Shown: positions 26,256 to 38,279, numbered from the stretch's first letter. The stretch is 64,000 nucleotides of DNA from Deltaproteobacteria bacterium (GCA_031266055.1 JAISBT010000016.1:1-64000); one strand, 5' to 3'. Notes: a model not told the origin generated them from the letters alone. A program made the numbers and translations.

Positions 26256-27990
26256 GCCCGGGGTCTATAATCTTGTCCGCCGGGGAAGACAGCAATACCC
26301 TGTGCTTGATGACAAATTTCTCGTCAGGCTTGAGCGTGGCCGTCCAGCGGTATATTTTGACGCTCCCCTGGTTCAGGGCGGTGGTGGTAAATTCTGGCTT
26401 GGGGCTGGAGCTTACTTCCAGAGTGAATTTTTCATCCGTGGTTTCCGGAGCCGGGTCTTCTATACGCGCCTCCACCGGGTAAGGCCTGGAGTTGCTTACA
26501 ATAATTTCCCAATTCCAGTCCACGGTCTTTTCTTTGCTGATAAAACCGGTTTCACCGGAACTACGCTTGAGGCTGCGCATGATCCCCGTAACCTGCGGGT
26601 CAGTGCCGAAAAAGACGCTGCCCCTGGTTCCGTTGAAAGAAAAAGCCCTTTCGCCCATAGCCACATCATCAACAAAAAAACGGGCCGCTCCCGGAGCAAG
26701 CTCCAGCGGCGCCTGCAAATTAAGTTCCGCCGTCAAAAACGCCCGGAAATAATCCGCCGGGCGCAAGGTATAGTAATAAGCGGCGGGCAGGGTATCCGCG
26801 CTCACCCGCACCCGTACGGGCACATCCGGCAAAATGCTCTGCCGGCCCAATTTCCAGACGCGGAAGGTAGATCTTTGCTCCGCCACCGGAAGGGCAGGCC
26901 TGGGCGCTTCCGCGAGAACCATGCCGTCCATGTCCGCAGCGGCCGAATTTTGAACCAGTTCATCACGGGAACGGGCGGCAGAGTATGCTTTGGCAGCCCT
27001 GGTCTCCTGCACGGGAGCGGCTTCCGTAATTTTCCACTCCCTGGGTATGTCCGGCTGTAAACGCCGGTCACGTCCGGCGCCGGAAATAACAATACGCGCA
27101 TGTTCCCAGACAAAGCCGGACTCCTGGCGCAAAACCGCGCCCTGTTCAATGAGCAGTTCCTTTTTCTCCGGGTAGGCCAAAAGGCGGTACTCCATGCTGT
27201 AGGCGGCGCGCACGCTGTAAAAATATCTTATTTCAGCCTCTCCGGCGCTGTCCCCGGCCGGGATGACCAGCCGGGAAAATTTGCGGGAAGCGTCGAATTT
27301 ATCCAGCTCCTCCTGAACCAGCGCATAATTTTGGCATAAATTATACAGCTCGCGCCGGTTTTGCTCGTAGCTTACATATAAGCCGGGCAGAATTTTACCG
27401 GCAAGTTCATCCAGATCGGCCACGTCTTCCGCCGCGAGTTTTTTCTCTTCTTCATCCCGGGCGGCGAGCTGGCGGTTTAAAAGTTCCAGCCGGAACTGGA
27501 CGGCCGCGATATTTCCGCTTTTTTCAGCTACAGCCGCGCGCAAAGGAAGCAATTTTTCCAGGATGGCCCGGCGTTCCGGGGAAGGCTCCCGTTCCAAATC
27601 CATTACCGAGGGCTTGCCGGGCAGAGGAAGCTCAATGCCGTCCGCGTCATACGGCACAGGGGCCGGTTCCTTGTCCTCCAGCCAGTACGTTCCGGCAGCC
27701 GGGCTGCCGTTGACCGTGGCCGAAAAGGTTTTCCTGTCCGCCCTGAAAGGCAGGGTCAGAACGTAGCCCTGTCCTCCGGATGCGCCGACTTCCGCCAGAT
27801 TCCGCGGTTTCAGTTTTTCCGCCACTTCCAGCCTGGCTTCATCCGGGTCAAAAAATACCTCTTCCGGCTGGGCCGGAACGCCTGTTTCCAGGAGCAGGTC
27901 TTTCGCGCCCTCCGCTGCAAAGGGCGCGGCCTGCGCCGCATAAGACAGCAGCAATAAAAAAACGCCGCCCAGACAGGCTGAGTATCTCAT
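26242..27990 (-). CDS. DUF4139 domain-containing (mucoidy inhibitor MuiA-like) exported protein
   Basis: N-terminal signal, coiled-coil middle, C-terminal DWNWEIIVSNSRPYPVEARIEDPAPETTDEKFTLEV; 14-nt overlap with the downstream gene. Confidence 0.8.
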   Translation of the reverse strand: MRYSACLGGVFLLLLSYAAQAAPFAAEGAKDLLLETGVPAQPEEVFFDPDEARLEVAEKLKPRNLAEVGASGGQGYVLTLPFRADRKTFSATVNGSPAAGTYWLEDKEPAPVPYDADGIELPLPGKPSVMDLEREPSPERRAILEKLLPLRAAVAEKSGNIAAVQFRLELLNRQLAARDEEEKKLAAEDVADLDELAGKILPGLYVSYEQNRRELYNLCQNYALVQEELDKFDASRKFSRLVIPAGDSAGEAEIRYFYSVRAAYSMEYRLLAYPEKKELLIEQGAVLRQESGFVWEHARIVISGAGRDRRLQPDIPREWKITEAAPVQETRAAKAYSAARSRDELVQNSAAADMDGMVLAEAPRPALPVAEQRSTFRVWKLGRQSILPDVPVRVRVSADTLPAAYYYTLRPADYFRAFLTAELNLQAPLELAPGAARFFVDDVAMGERAFSFNGTRGSVFFGTDPQVTGIMRSLKRSSGETGFISKEKTVDWNWEIIVSNSRPYPVEARIEDPAPETTDEKFTLEVSSSPKPEFTTTALNQGSVKIYRWTATLKPDEKFVIKHRVLLSSPADKIIDPGRGEK

Positions 27991-28012
27991 CTTGGCCCTC
28001 CTGATTTTATTT

Positions 28013-29698
28013 TTACAACGGCCTGGCAATATCCGCGGCAACGCGCAAGCCCCGGATCTGGGTCTTGTTCATGGCCTGCATGATTTCTTCGGCTTTGTCG
28101 CGGGGCACTTCCACAAAAGAAAAGCGATCGTGGATTTCAATGTCTCCGATAATACGCCCGGACAAGCCGGTTTCCCCTGTAATCGCGCCCACAAAATCGC
28201 CCGGAGTCACCCTGGCCTTGCTGCCTATGTTGAAAAACAGGCGTTCCATACCGCCGTTTTTACGGGTGTTTTTGCCGCCCGCGCCTCTGGAAGCGCCTTT
28301 ACCCGCGCTCCTTCCGGCATATCCCGGCTCCGCCGGCGGGGCTTGTTTTTCAGCTTCAAGCTCGGCGGGCGAAGGCCAAATCTGTTCCCGCTCAACAAGC
28401 ATTTTGAGCAGCGCGCCGGCTATGTCCCTTTCGCTGTGTTCCCCGCCGGACACAGATTCCAGCAGATATTCATAGCGGTCTATTTTTTGCGCGTCTTTAC
28501 GCTCTTCTTTCATGGCTTCGGCAGTGGCCAGAACCTCGCCCAGCAATCGGGAAGTTTTAAGGTCGCTTACCTCGCGCTTGCTGGGCAACCTGGCTCTCTG
28601 GATATCCGCTTTGGTATAGCGGGAAATATCGCGTATTTTATACAATTCACGCGCGGTGACAAAAGTCGCCGCCTTGCCGGACTTCCCGGCCCGCCCGGTG
28701 CGGCCGATGCGATGCACATAGCTTTCCACATCAAAAGGGACATCATAATTCAGCACCAGATCAACATCATCCACATCCAGACCCCGGGCCGCCACATCAG
28801 TGGCAATGAGCAGCTCCAGTCCGCCGGAACGGAACCGGCCCATCACCCGGTCGCGCTGCGCCTGGGAAAGGTTGCCGTGCAAGGAATCCGCCTGATAGCC
28901 GCACGCCAGCAGGTGCGTGGCCAGTTCATCCACGCCCAGCTTGGTGGAGCAAAACACTATGCCTTTATTGAAGTCGCATGTGTCCAGGACAAGGCACAAC
29001 GCTTCCGCTTTGCGGTATGGCTGCACTTCGTAATAAAACTGCTCGACATTGGCCACGGTAAGCTCTTTGCGCGTAATCCGGACAAACTCCGGATCGCGCA
29101 TGTGCCCTTGAATCAACGCCAAAATGTCCTTGGGCATGGTGGCTGAAAAACATATTTTCTGGCAATTTTCCGGCGCCGCTTTCAGAACGCTTTCGATATC
29201 ATCCCTGAAGCCCATGTCGAGCATCTCGTCGGCCTCGTCCAGAACCAGGGTCTGCAAGGCGCCGAGCTTTAAACTGCCTCGCTCGAGATGATCCAGAACG
29301 CGTCCGGGCGTGCCCACCACAAACTGTACCCCGCGCTCCAGCGCTCTGAGCTGCCTGTCCAGCGATTGCCCGCCATAAACCGGCAAAACGGATATTCCGC
29401 GCAAATGCGCGGCTAAAAGGCTCACTTCTTCAGCCACCTGCACCGCCAGTTCCCTGGTGGGGCAAAGTACCAGGGCCTGAACTTTTTTACCGCGCGGGTT
29501 AAGACGCTCCAGCACCGGCAGGCCAAAAGCGGCTGTTTTGCCTGTGCCGGTCTGGGCCTGCCCCACCATATCGCGCCCGGCCAGAACCAGCGGAATAGCC
29601 ACGGCCTGTATGGGTGAGGGCTCTTCAAAACCAAGATCCGCCACGCCTTTAAGCAGTTCTTTACAAAGATTCAAATCCGCAAACTTAAAATCCGACAT
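28013..29698 (-). CDS. DEAD-box ATP-dependent RNA helicase with DbpA-type RNA-binding domain
   Basis: AQTGTGKT, LDEADEMLD, SATMP, HRIGRTGRAG motifs; C-terminal GDFVGAITGETGLSGRIIGDIEIHDRFSFVEVP. Confidence 0.95.
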   Translation of the reverse strand: MSDFKFADLNLCKELLKGVADLGFEEPSPIQAVAIPLVLAGRDMVGQAQTGTGKTAAFGLPVLERLNPRGKKVQALVLCPTRELAVQVAEEVSLLAAHLRGISVLPVYGGQSLDRQLRALERGVQFVVGTPGRVLDHLERGSLKLGALQTLVLDEADEMLDMGFRDDIESVLKAAPENCQKICFSATMPKDILALIQGHMRDPEFVRITRKELTVANVEQFYYEVQPYRKAEALCLVLDTCDFNKGIVFCSTKLGVDELATHLLACGYQADSLHGNLSQAQRDRVMGRFRSGGLELLIATDVAARGLDVDDVDLVLNYDVPFDVESYVHRIGRTGRAGKSGKAATFVTARELYKIRDISRYTKADIQRARLPSKREVSDLKTSRLLGEVLATAEAMKEERKDAQKIDRYEYLLESVSGGEHSERDIAGALLKMLVEREQIWPSPAELEAEKQAPPAEPGYAGRSAGKGASRGAGGKNTRKNGGMERLFFNIGSKARVTPGDFVGAITGETGLSGRIIGDIEIHDRFSFVEVPRDKAEEIMQAMNKTQIRGLRVAADIARPL

Positions 29699-29710
29699 AT
29701 ACACTCCGGG

Positions 29711-30403
29711 TTAAAAACTGATCGTCTCGCCCGGACTCATCAATATGGGCTTGCAGGAAGGGGCGGCCCGGGCCAGTTCTTGCGTGAAAGCCGACATTTC
29801 CTGCGCCAAAACGGGAAAAGTGCCCCAGTGCATGGGCACAGCCGCGTCAGCCCGCAAAAACCGCGCGGCTTCCGCCGCCTGACGGGCGTCCATGGTATAG
29901 AAACCGCCGGCGGGCAGCAGAGCCAAGTTGATTTTATACAGTTCGCCCCAGGTTCCAAGATTGCTGAAAAGCCCGGTATCGCCGGCGTGGTAGAGGGTAA
30001 AGCCGTTTTGCAGTCTCAGGATATAACCCGCCGGACACCCTGCCTCGCTGGTGTGCAAAGCTTCGGTCATGGTTACGGCCACGCCTTTATACTCGATTGT
30101 TCCGCCGATATTGAAACCCGTGCCGCAATAAAGCAAGCGTTCCGGCAGCCCGGATTCCACCATTTTTTCAGCGACGCCCACAACCGTGCCCAGCAGAGCC
30201 TGATGTTTTTTGCACAAAGCCACGGCATCGCCGACATGATCTCCATGCAGGTGGGTTACCAGCACAAGGTCAACTCCGGGAAGCTCGTCCCAGGCCATAT
30301 CCGCCTTGGGATTGCCGGTGAAGAAAGGATCTATGCAAATACGCGCGCCCTGGCTTTCAACGTAAAAATTGGCGTGCCCATGCCAGGTAATGTTTATGCT
30401 CAT
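29711..30403 (-). CDS. UPF0173 metal-dependent hydrolase (MBL fold)
   Basis: MSINITWHGHANFYVE; LVTHLHGDHVGDAV; HAGDTGLF; PMHWGTFPVL. Confidence 0.92.
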   Translation of the reverse strand: MSINITWHGHANFYVESQGARICIDPFFTGNPKADMAWDELPGVDLVLVTHLHGDHVGDAVALCKKHQALLGTVVGVAEKMVESGLPERLLYCGTGFNIGGTIEYKGVAVTMTEALHTSEAGCPAGYILRLQNGFTLYHAGDTGLFSNLGTWGELYKINLALLPAGGFYTMDARQAAEAARFLRADAAVPMHWGTFPVLAQEMSAFTQELARAAPSCKPILMSPGETISF

Positions 30404-30426
30404 TTTCCCCACCTTGGGTTAGTTTG

Positions 30427-30720
30427 ATTTTGGGACGTCTCCTTCGGCACTTGACGGCGAAACATCGCTGCTGTCTTCATCCGTAAGCTGCTGTACAGCA
30501 ACGGCTGAAGCAAGTTTCGCCTGCGCCTGCGGAGCGGGCGGCGGTGCCCGCCGCCAGAGCATTTCAACATTTTCAATGTTAAAATGCTCTAAAGCAATTT
30601 AATTTTGAGACGCCTCCTTCGGCGCTTGACGGCGAAACAAGTTTCGCCTGCGCCTGCGGAGCGGGCGGCGGTGCCCGCCGCCAGAGCATTTCAACATTTT
30701 CAATGTTAAAATGCTCTAAA
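30427..30720. repeat. family B palindromic element, tandem duplication (long copy ~165 bp then short copy ~125 bp)
   Basis: Both units contain ACGGCGAAAC...GTTTCGCCTGCGCCTGCGGAGCGGGCGGCGGTGCCCGCCGCCAGAGCATTTCAACATTTTCAATGTTAAAATGCTCTAAA. Confidence 0.92.
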
Positions 30721-31270
30721 TTTCCATGATTTCTTTTTCTTTGAGTTGCAAGGTCTTGTCACTTTTGGCAACATAACTGTCCGTGAGCTTTTGAATAAAA
30801 TCCTGCGCCTTCTTGCCGTCATCTTCGCCCATGGCTTTGTCTTTTTCCATCTTTTTCAGAGCCTCGTTGGCCTCACGGCGGACATTGCGTATGGCTACCT
30901 TGCATTCTTCGGTATACTTGCGCGCCACTTTGACCAAATCCTTGCGCCGCTCTTCCGTCAGCGGCGGAATGCCTATGCGGATGATCTTGCCGTCATTCAC
31001 CGGGTTGAGGCCCAGATCCGACTTCAGGATGGCTTTTTCCACCGGGGCGAAGGCGCCCCTGTCCCAGGGCTGAATCGTAATGGTGCGGCTGTCCGGCACA
31101 GACACCGAGCCTATCTGATGCACAGGCGTGGGCGTGCCGTAATAATCGACTTTGATGTTTTCTATGAGCGCGGCGCTTGCCCGGCCGGTGCGCAAACCGG
31201 AAAACTCGCGCTCCAGAACGGTTATGGCCTTGCCCATACGTTCCTCCGCCTCTTTTTTCAATTTTTCCAT
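30716..31270 (-). CDS. frr: ribosome recycling factor
   Basis: [52 protein letters not shown]. Confidence 0.97.
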   Translation of the reverse strand: MEKLKKEAEERMGKAITVLEREFSGLRTGRASAALIENIKVDYYGTPTPVHQIGSVSVPDSRTITIQPWDRGAFAPVEKAILKSDLGLNPVNDGKIIRIGIPPLTEERRKDLVKVARKYTEECKVAIRNVRREANEALKKMEKDKAMGEDDGKKAQDFIQKLTDSYVAKSDKTLQLKEKEIMEI

Positions 31271-31986
31271 TACTTTTCTCCTTGCACAACGGTACCGACT
31301 TCTTCGCCCAGAACCAGCCTCTTTATATCTCCGTTCAACATTCCGCAGACAATAATGGGCACATTGTTTTCCATGGCCAGAGATATGGCGGTCGTGTCCA
31401 TCACGCCCAGACGCCGGCTTATGACCGCGTCATAGGAAATATTTTTATATTTGACGGCATCCGCGTTCTTCAAAGGGTCTTTGTTATACACGCCGTCAAC
31501 CTTGGTGGCCTTTACAATGGCTTCGCACCTGAGTTCCATGCCCCGCAGCGCCGCCGCGGTGTCTGTCGTAAAGTAAGGGTTGCCTGTTCCCCCGGCGCAG
31601 ATCACCACCCGGCCTTTTTCCAGGTGGCGCTCCGCCCGGCGGCGAATGTACGGTTCGCATACTTCCTGCATGGTGATGGCCGAAAGCACTCTGGTGGCGT
31701 GGCCCTGTTTTTCCAACGCATCCTGCACCGCCACGGCGTTCATGACCGTAGCCAGCATACCCATATAATCCGCGCTGGAACGATCCATGCCCTGGGCCGA
31801 AGCCGCCATTCCTCTGAAAATATTGCCTCCGCCGATGACCATGGCAAGCTGCAGGCCATACTCCAGAACTTCGCCGATTTCAGTGCATATCTGCGAGACC
31901 GTGGCCGGGTCTATCCCAAAACGCCCACCCGCCAAGGCTTCGCCGCTTATTTTAAGCAGAATTCTTTTATAACGCAAATCCGGCAT
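31270..31986 (-). CDS. pyrH: UMP kinase
   Basis: [47 protein letters not shown]. Confidence 0.97.
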   Translation of the reverse strand: MPDLRYKRILLKISGEALAGGRFGIDPATVSQICTEIGEVLEYGLQLAMVIGGGNIFRGMAASAQGMDRSSADYMGMLATVMNAVAVQDALEKQGHATRVLSAITMQEVCEPYIRRRAERHLEKGRVVICAGGTGNPYFTTDTAAALRGMELRCEAIVKATKVDGVYNKDPLKNADAVKYKNISYDAVISRRLGVMDTTAISLAMENNVPIIVCGMLNGDIKRLVLGEEVGTVVQGEK

Positions 31987-32046
31987 AATTATCACCCCAA
32001 AACAGAGGTTAAAATTTAGAGCATTTTAACATTGAAGCGGAGCATT

Positions 32047-33072
32047 TCAACAGTTGCACGAATACAGGTACAGATCTCCCGTGTCTTCCGCGCGCAGTTC
32101 GCCAAGACCTTCCAGATAGAGCAAGTGCGTGGAGGCCTCGCCGGCGGCAAACCATTTCTGCGGCGCGGGAAACTCTTCCCAATCCCTGTACCTCAGCGCC
32201 CAGCGCATTTGAGCCGCCACGGCATATGCCGTAAGGGGCCTTGCGCTTCCTTTCAAAATGCCGCGCACCTCATCCAGACGCCCGGCATGGTGTTTTTTAA
32301 GTTCGGCAATACGTCCGGCGGTATCTCTTATAACAACGCGGTGCCCGGGCAAAGTGAGCGCAATATCCATGCGGGCGGCCTTGTCCAGGCTCCCCAGATA
32401 CTGCCGGAGGTAATCGAAGTATTTACCCCAGGACGCTATATTGGGAGTGATGTTGCTCAAAATATGATCTCCCGCGAAAAATATTTTTTCCCGCTCGTCG
32501 TACAGGGCCAAATGCCCCGGAGAGTGGCCGGGCACACTGATGACGCGCAGGCGAAACCGCCCGTATTCCAGAACATCGCCCTCTCCGGCTATGCTGAAAT
32601 CAACCGGCGCGTCCATGCTGTAAGCCTTGGCAGGGTGATCCAGCGCAAGTTTTTCCAATACCGCGCGGGGAACGCCGTGTTTTCCCATATACAAAAAAAT
32701 TCCGTCCCAATAGTCATTGAGGCCCAGAAAACTGTCCGCTCTTTGCGGAGCAAGCATGGTTTCCCGGATTATCGCGCTGTCCTCCCCGCCGCTCCAGACT
32801 GTGGATGCGGCATTTTCGCATAAAACCGAAGTCAGCCCGCAGTGGTCGGCATGGGCGTGGGTAATGAAAAAATCCACTTCTTCCAGGCGAACCTTGAGGG
32901 CGTCCAGCGACTCCAGCAGGGATCTGCGCGCCTCCGGCTGGTTGAAGCCGTTATCAATCAATAAATGCCTGCCTTTCGCGCTTTTTATCAAATACGCGTT
33001 GGTCGCCTTCAAAGGGCTGTCCGCCAGAGGCACTTCTATCTGGTAGACATCCCGCACAATTTCGTTAAACAT
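32047..33072 (-). CDS. MBL-fold metallo-hydrolase
   Basis: FITHAHADHCGLT; SVPGHSPGHLALYDEREKIFFAGDHIL. Confidence 0.92.
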   Translation of the reverse strand: MFNEIVRDVYQIEVPLADSPLKATNAYLIKSAKGRHLLIDNGFNQPEARRSLLESLDALKVRLEEVDFFITHAHADHCGLTSVLCENAASTVWSGGEDSAIIRETMLAPQRADSFLGLNDYWDGIFLYMGKHGVPRAVLEKLALDHPAKAYSMDAPVDFSIAGEGDVLEYGRFRLRVISVPGHSPGHLALYDEREKIFFAGDHILSNITPNIASWGKYFDYLRQYLGSLDKAARMDIALTLPGHRVVIRDTAGRIAELKKHHAGRLDEVRGILKGSARPLTAYAVAAQMRWALRYRDWEEFPAPQKWFAAGEASTHLLYLEGLGELRAEDTGDLYLYSCNC

Positions 33073-33134
33073 GTATCCCCCCGCATTGCGTGTTGGAAAG
33101 CTGTAATATATTCCAGTACCATGTCACACTTATG

Positions 33135-33192
33135 GCATTTTACGCTTGAGATTGCCGCTTAACGGCGAAGCAAGTTCGCCTCGCGACACCAG
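33135..33192. repeat. family C intergenic repeat
   Basis: TATGGCATTTTACGCTTGAGATTGCCGCTTAACGGCGAAGCAAGTTCGCCTCGCGAC; inverted near-identical copy at ~53233-53293. Confidence 0.85.
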
Positions 33193-33280
33193 CCTCTTTG
33201 AGCGAAACGGCGGGTGTGAACCGGGAGTTCCAAAACCCGCCTTGAACTGATACAATATATTCCAAAAACAGGAGCTTGTC

Positions 33281-33847
33281 ATGCCTATCTTGTCATCCGT
33301 TCTGGATACGCTGGAGATTCACACCGGCGACATCACCGTCCTGCGGGTGGACGCCGTTGTAAACGCGGCCAACAACTCCCTTCTGGGCGGCGGCGGGGTG
33401 GACGGCGCGATTCATCGCGCCGCCGGAAGAGAACTTATGGAAGAATGCCGGAAGCTGAAGGGTTGTCCCACCGGGGAGGCCCGCCTGACCAAGGCTTACA
33501 ATCTGCCCGCCAAATGGGTAATACATACCGTCGGCCCGGTCTGGCGCGGAGGAAGTTCCGGCGAAGAGGCGCTCCTCGCCCTGGCCTATGCCAATTCCCT
33601 GCGGCTGGCGGAGCAGGCCGGAGCCGGGACGGTAGCCTTCCCGGCCATATCCGCGGGCGTTTACGGCTACCCCGGGGAAAAAGCCGCCCGTGTGGCCGTG
33701 CGTACTGTAGTGAACTTTCTGCAAGAAAAAAATGTTTTTGAAAAGATTATTTTTGCCTGCTTTTCCGAAGACTCGGCCAAAGCGCACGAACAGGCGCTGG
33801 AAGAACTGCGCGGCACGCTCTTGCCCAGTTTCGGCCTCTACACATAG
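33281..33847 (+). CDS. macro domain protein (predicted O-acetyl-ADP-ribose deacetylase)
   Basis: [50 protein letters not shown]. Confidence 0.94.
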   Translation: MPILSSVLDTLEIHTGDITVLRVDAVVNAANNSLLGGGGVDGAIHRAAGRELMEECRKLKGCPTGEARLTKAYNLPAKWVIHTVGPVWRGGSSGEEALLALAYANSLRLAEQAGAGTVAFPAISAGVYGYPGEKAARVAVRTVVNFLQEKNVFEKIIFACFSEDSAKAHEQALEELRGTLLPSFGLYT

Positions 33848-33892
33848 GTGAGCGGGCTCACCATATCCCCATCCGCGAGAGGCCGGGGCCGA

Positions 33893-35134
33893 TCATACAA
33901 GCAAATAAGCCCGCCCGGCCCCGGGTAACGCCTGACCCAATTCCCTCTTCAACTGCTCAAAGCGGGAAAGCGCCTCCTCGGTTCGCTGGACGGCCTCACG
34001 CACCATGGCGCCTGAAACGTCGGCAACCGAAGCCGCTGCCGCAAGATCCGCGTCTGTTATGTCACGGCCCTTGCCGTTGACCATGGCGCTATGCTCGCCG
34101 CTGAATCCGGCGGAGGGGGTAAGGTCGTAGGCCGGGGCCATCTTCCAATGGTTTTGCGCGTCCAGCAGAAAGGAGAAATTCCTGGCGTGGTCGTCACGAT
34201 TTCCGCCTTTGGCGTTGAACACCATCAGCCGAACCATCTTTTCCACTTCACGCACGTCGCCGGTCAGTACCTTGGTCAGCTTGATCAGGTTCTCATAGTC
34301 CAGCGAAGCATGGCGATGCTCCGCGTGCAACAGCCCGCAGGCCGTATGCGCGTGCACCTTTTGCCCGTTTTCCCTGTCGAAGCGCGCTACCCCGAAAAAA
34401 CCGTCCGTTGTTGCGGAGGGAAAAAGCCGCGTCTCGGGCATTTCCACGCCAGCGTCCCTGGCCATGACGGAATATATGTATTCCACCAAACCCTGATCGC
34501 GCGCCTCTTCACGGGCATGGAACTTGATCAGCCAGGGCGCGAACCCCGGCCCGCCCATTCCGGCGGGTAGAATGGCAGAGCCGTCAGCGGAGACATCCGC
34601 CAAAATTTTCGGCCTGGCGCCGCCTGATGACCCGCCAAGCCTGAGTAGTTCGTTCACGGTCTCCAGGGGCGAATCTTCCTCGGCCAGAATTTTCCGCGCT
34701 TCCTCCGCCAAGCCGTCAAGGAGCAAGGGAACGCGCGAAGCACCGTCGCTTCGCTTATCGCCGCCGATGTATTCCAGCGCGCCCATGCCGCCGTCTCCAA
34801 CCACAGCCAGCCGGCGGAACGGAGAAATGTCCTCCAGGCGCATGCCTTTGCTCCGTAAGACTCTATCCAAAAGCAGCAATCCCCAGCCGTCAGGCAGGCT
34901 GTCGTTGAACAAGCCGAATAACCCGCCGAAGGTACGGTCTTTGTCTTCAAAAACTCCCGGGCGCAAGGGGAGTTTGAAAGGGGAAAGCTCTATGCCGGAT
35001 GCCAAAAAGATCCGGTCGTACTCGAAGAGGAGGCTTCTGCCTCTTTGTGCCAGCCTGCCGACAAAATGTCTGACGCCGCGCAGATTGCAAAAAACGTCCA
35101 GGCGCTCGGGAAATGCGGCGTCTCCGGAAGTCAT
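33893..35134 (-). CDS. hipA: HipA-family serine/threonine kinase toxin
   Basis: FGLFNDSLPDGWGLLLLDR; LGGSSGGARPKI; FNAKGGNRDDHARNFSFLLD. Confidence 0.92.
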   Translation of the reverse strand: MTSGDAAFPERLDVFCNLRGVRHFVGRLAQRGRSLLFEYDRIFLASGIELSPFKLPLRPGVFEDKDRTFGGLFGLFNDSLPDGWGLLLLDRVLRSKGMRLEDISPFRRLAVVGDGGMGALEYIGGDKRSDGASRVPLLLDGLAEEARKILAEEDSPLETVNELLRLGGSSGGARPKILADVSADGSAILPAGMGGPGFAPWLIKFHAREEARDQGLVEYIYSVMARDAGVEMPETRLFPSATTDGFFGVARFDRENGQKVHAHTACGLLHAEHRHASLDYENLIKLTKVLTGDVREVEKMVRLMVFNAKGGNRDDHARNFSFLLDAQNHWKMAPAYDLTPSAGFSGEHSAMVNGKGRDITDADLAAAASVADVSGAMVREAVQRTEEALSRFEQLKRELGQALPGAGRAYLLV

Positions 35135-35436
35135 ATCTTTCTCCTGCCGCTGCGCAGGCGTTTTTTAGGTTCCGGTGTGAACAGGCTGGCCGGTTTTTCC
35201 GGCGCGGCGAACAAGTGGCCGAAATCCTCCAGCCGGCCAAGCGCCAGGGCAATTTCAAGAAGCGCCGACAAGGAGACGAGCCCGCCTGTTTCGAAACGTT
35301 TGACCGAGCCCAGGCTGACCCCACTACATTCGGCCAGTTCCTTCTGGGAAATGTTCAGGGCGAGCCGCTGCGCTTTGGCTCTGGCCGCAATGCTCAGGCG
35401 GACGTCTTTAGGCGTTTGAAGATTAATATTTAACAT
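35131..35436 (-). CDS. hipB: HipB-like XRE-family antitoxin
   Basis: HTH: LNISQKELAECSGVSLGSVKRFETGGLVSLSALLEIALALG; 4-nt overlap with hipA. Confidence 0.9.
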   Translation of the reverse strand: MLNINLQTPKDVRLSIAARAKAQRLALNISQKELAECSGVSLGSVKRFETGGLVSLSALLEIALALGRLEDFGHLFAAPEKPASLFTPEPKKRLRSGRRKI

Positions 35437-35470
35437 AATAGCTATTATTTCCTATTTTTGATAAAAATAG
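35435..35470. promoter_or_regulatory. two palindromic operator candidates upstream of hipBA
   Basis: ATAATAGCTATTAT (35435-35448, overlaps the hipB start codon) and CTATTTTTGATAAAAATAG (35452-35470). Confidence 0.6.
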
Positions 35471-35496
35471 ATAAAATACTAGCTGTTGTCAATACA

Positions 35497-35537
35497 ACCC
35501 AGCCAGCCGCGCAGGGAAGCAAGCTGTCCGGCAATAG
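35497..35537. repeat. duplicated 3' end of argH (partial gene copy)
   Basis: ACCCAGCCAGCCGCGCAGGGAAGCAAGCTGTCCGGCAATAG vs argH 35658-35698 ACCCAGCCAGCCGCGCAGGGAAACAAGCTGTCCGGCAACAG; two differences. Confidence 0.85.
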
Positions 35538-35654
35538 ATTTATAACCGCTTCGCTCCATGTCTTGCTTCGGCGGGAATAAATCCCGCCTCGCGCCGGCGG
35601 CATAAGCCGCCGCGCCGCCATTTGCGGCTGGGCAAGCCGGAAAGCGTATACAGG

Positions 35655-37037
<1,383 letters not shown>

Positions 37038-37076
37038 TGGCCAAAACTTCCTTTACGTCCGGAAAGCTCCGCGGAG

Positions 37077-38279
37077 CTATTTTATCAGATCCCGTGCGTA
37101 GCCTTGCAGACGCAAGCCGTTCAGCCGGATAAACCCGGCCGCGTCGGCCTGATTATACACTTCATCCCGCTCAAAGGTCGCCAAATCCTGCCGGAACAGG
37201 GAATAAGGCGATTTACGCGCTACCGGCAGGACGTTGCCCTTATAAAGTTTCAGACGCACCGTGCCGGTCACCCTTTTCTGCGTTTGATCCACCAGCGCCT
37301 GAATGGCTTCGCGTTCCGGCGCGTACCAGAAACCGTTATAAATACACGCGGCGTAACGGGGGACAAGGCTGTCCCGCAGATGCATGACTTCGCGATCCAG
37401 GCAGATGCCTTCAAGATCACGGTGGGCGGCGTGCAGGATGGTTCCTCCGGGTGTTTCGTACACTCCGCGGGCTTTCATGCCCACAAAGCGATTTTCAACC
37501 ATATCAATACGCCCGACGCCATGTTTGCCGCCCAGAGCGTTCAAGGTTTTAATCAAGGCTGCCGGGCTGAGCCTTTGGCCGTTTACCGCCACCGGATCGC
37601 CAGCTTCATAATCCATGCTGACATATTCGGCTTCATCGGGAGCTTTTTCCGGCGGCACGGTCAGCACAAAGCTGCCCTCCCGCGCCTCCAGCCAGGGATC
37701 TTCCAGTTCGCCGCCCTCAAAGCTCAAATGCAGCATGTTTCTGTCCATACTGTAATGCCTGGCTCCGCTTGACAGCGGGATTCCGTGCTTTTCCGCGAAA
37801 GCGGCCAAATCCGTGCGGGATTTAAGCTCCCAAAGACGCCAGGGCGCTATCACCTGTAAATCCGGGGCCAGAGCCATGACCGAAAGCTCAAAACGCACCT
37901 GGTCGTTGCCTTTGCCCGTGGCTCCATGCGCCACGGCGTCAGCCCCGTTTGCGCGGGCCACTTCGACAAGACGCTTGGCTATGAGCGGCCTGGCGATGGA
38001 AGTACCCAAAAGATAGCGGTCTTCATAGATTGCCCCGGCCCTGAAGGCCGGAAAAACGAAATCCGCGGCAAATTCTTCCCGCACGTCTTCCACATAAGCT
38101 TTAACCGCTCCGGTATCCGCGGCTTTTTTATCCACACCCTCCAGATCCTCTTCCTGCCCCAAATCGCAGGTAAGGGTGATTACTTGGCATTCATACCGGA
38201 TTTGCAGCCATTTAAGGATAACGGAGGTATCCATGCCGCCGGAGTAGGCCAGTACAACTTTATTTATTTTTTTGCTCAT
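37077..38279 (-). CDS. argG: argininosuccinate synthase
   Basis: [50 protein letters not shown]. Confidence 0.98.
   Translation of the reverse strand: MSKKINKVVLAYSGGMDTSVILKWLQIRYECQVITLTCDLGQEEDLEGVDKKAADTGAVKAYVEDVREEFAADFVFPAFRAGAIYEDRYLLGTSIARPLIAKRLVEVARANGADAVAHGATGKGNDQVRFELSVMALAPDLQVIAPWRLWELKSRTDLAAFAEKHGIPLSSGARHYSMDRNMLHLSFEGGELEDPWLEAREGSFVLTVPPEKAPDEAEYVSMDYEAGDPVAVNGQRLSPAALIKTLNALGGKHGVGRIDMVENRFVGMKARGVYETPGGTILHAAHRDLEGICLDREVMHLRDSLVPRYAACIYNGFWYAPEREAIQALVDQTQKRVTGTVRLKLYKGNVLPVARKSPYSLFRQDLATFERDEVYNQADAAGFIRLNGLRLQGYARDLIK

Noticed and set aside
33281-35436. Macro domain plus hipBA as one DarTG-like defence module
   Set aside because: The macro gene is on the opposite strand, resembles YmdB/MacroD-type housekeeping proteins, and no DarT-like ADP-ribosyltransferase is present.
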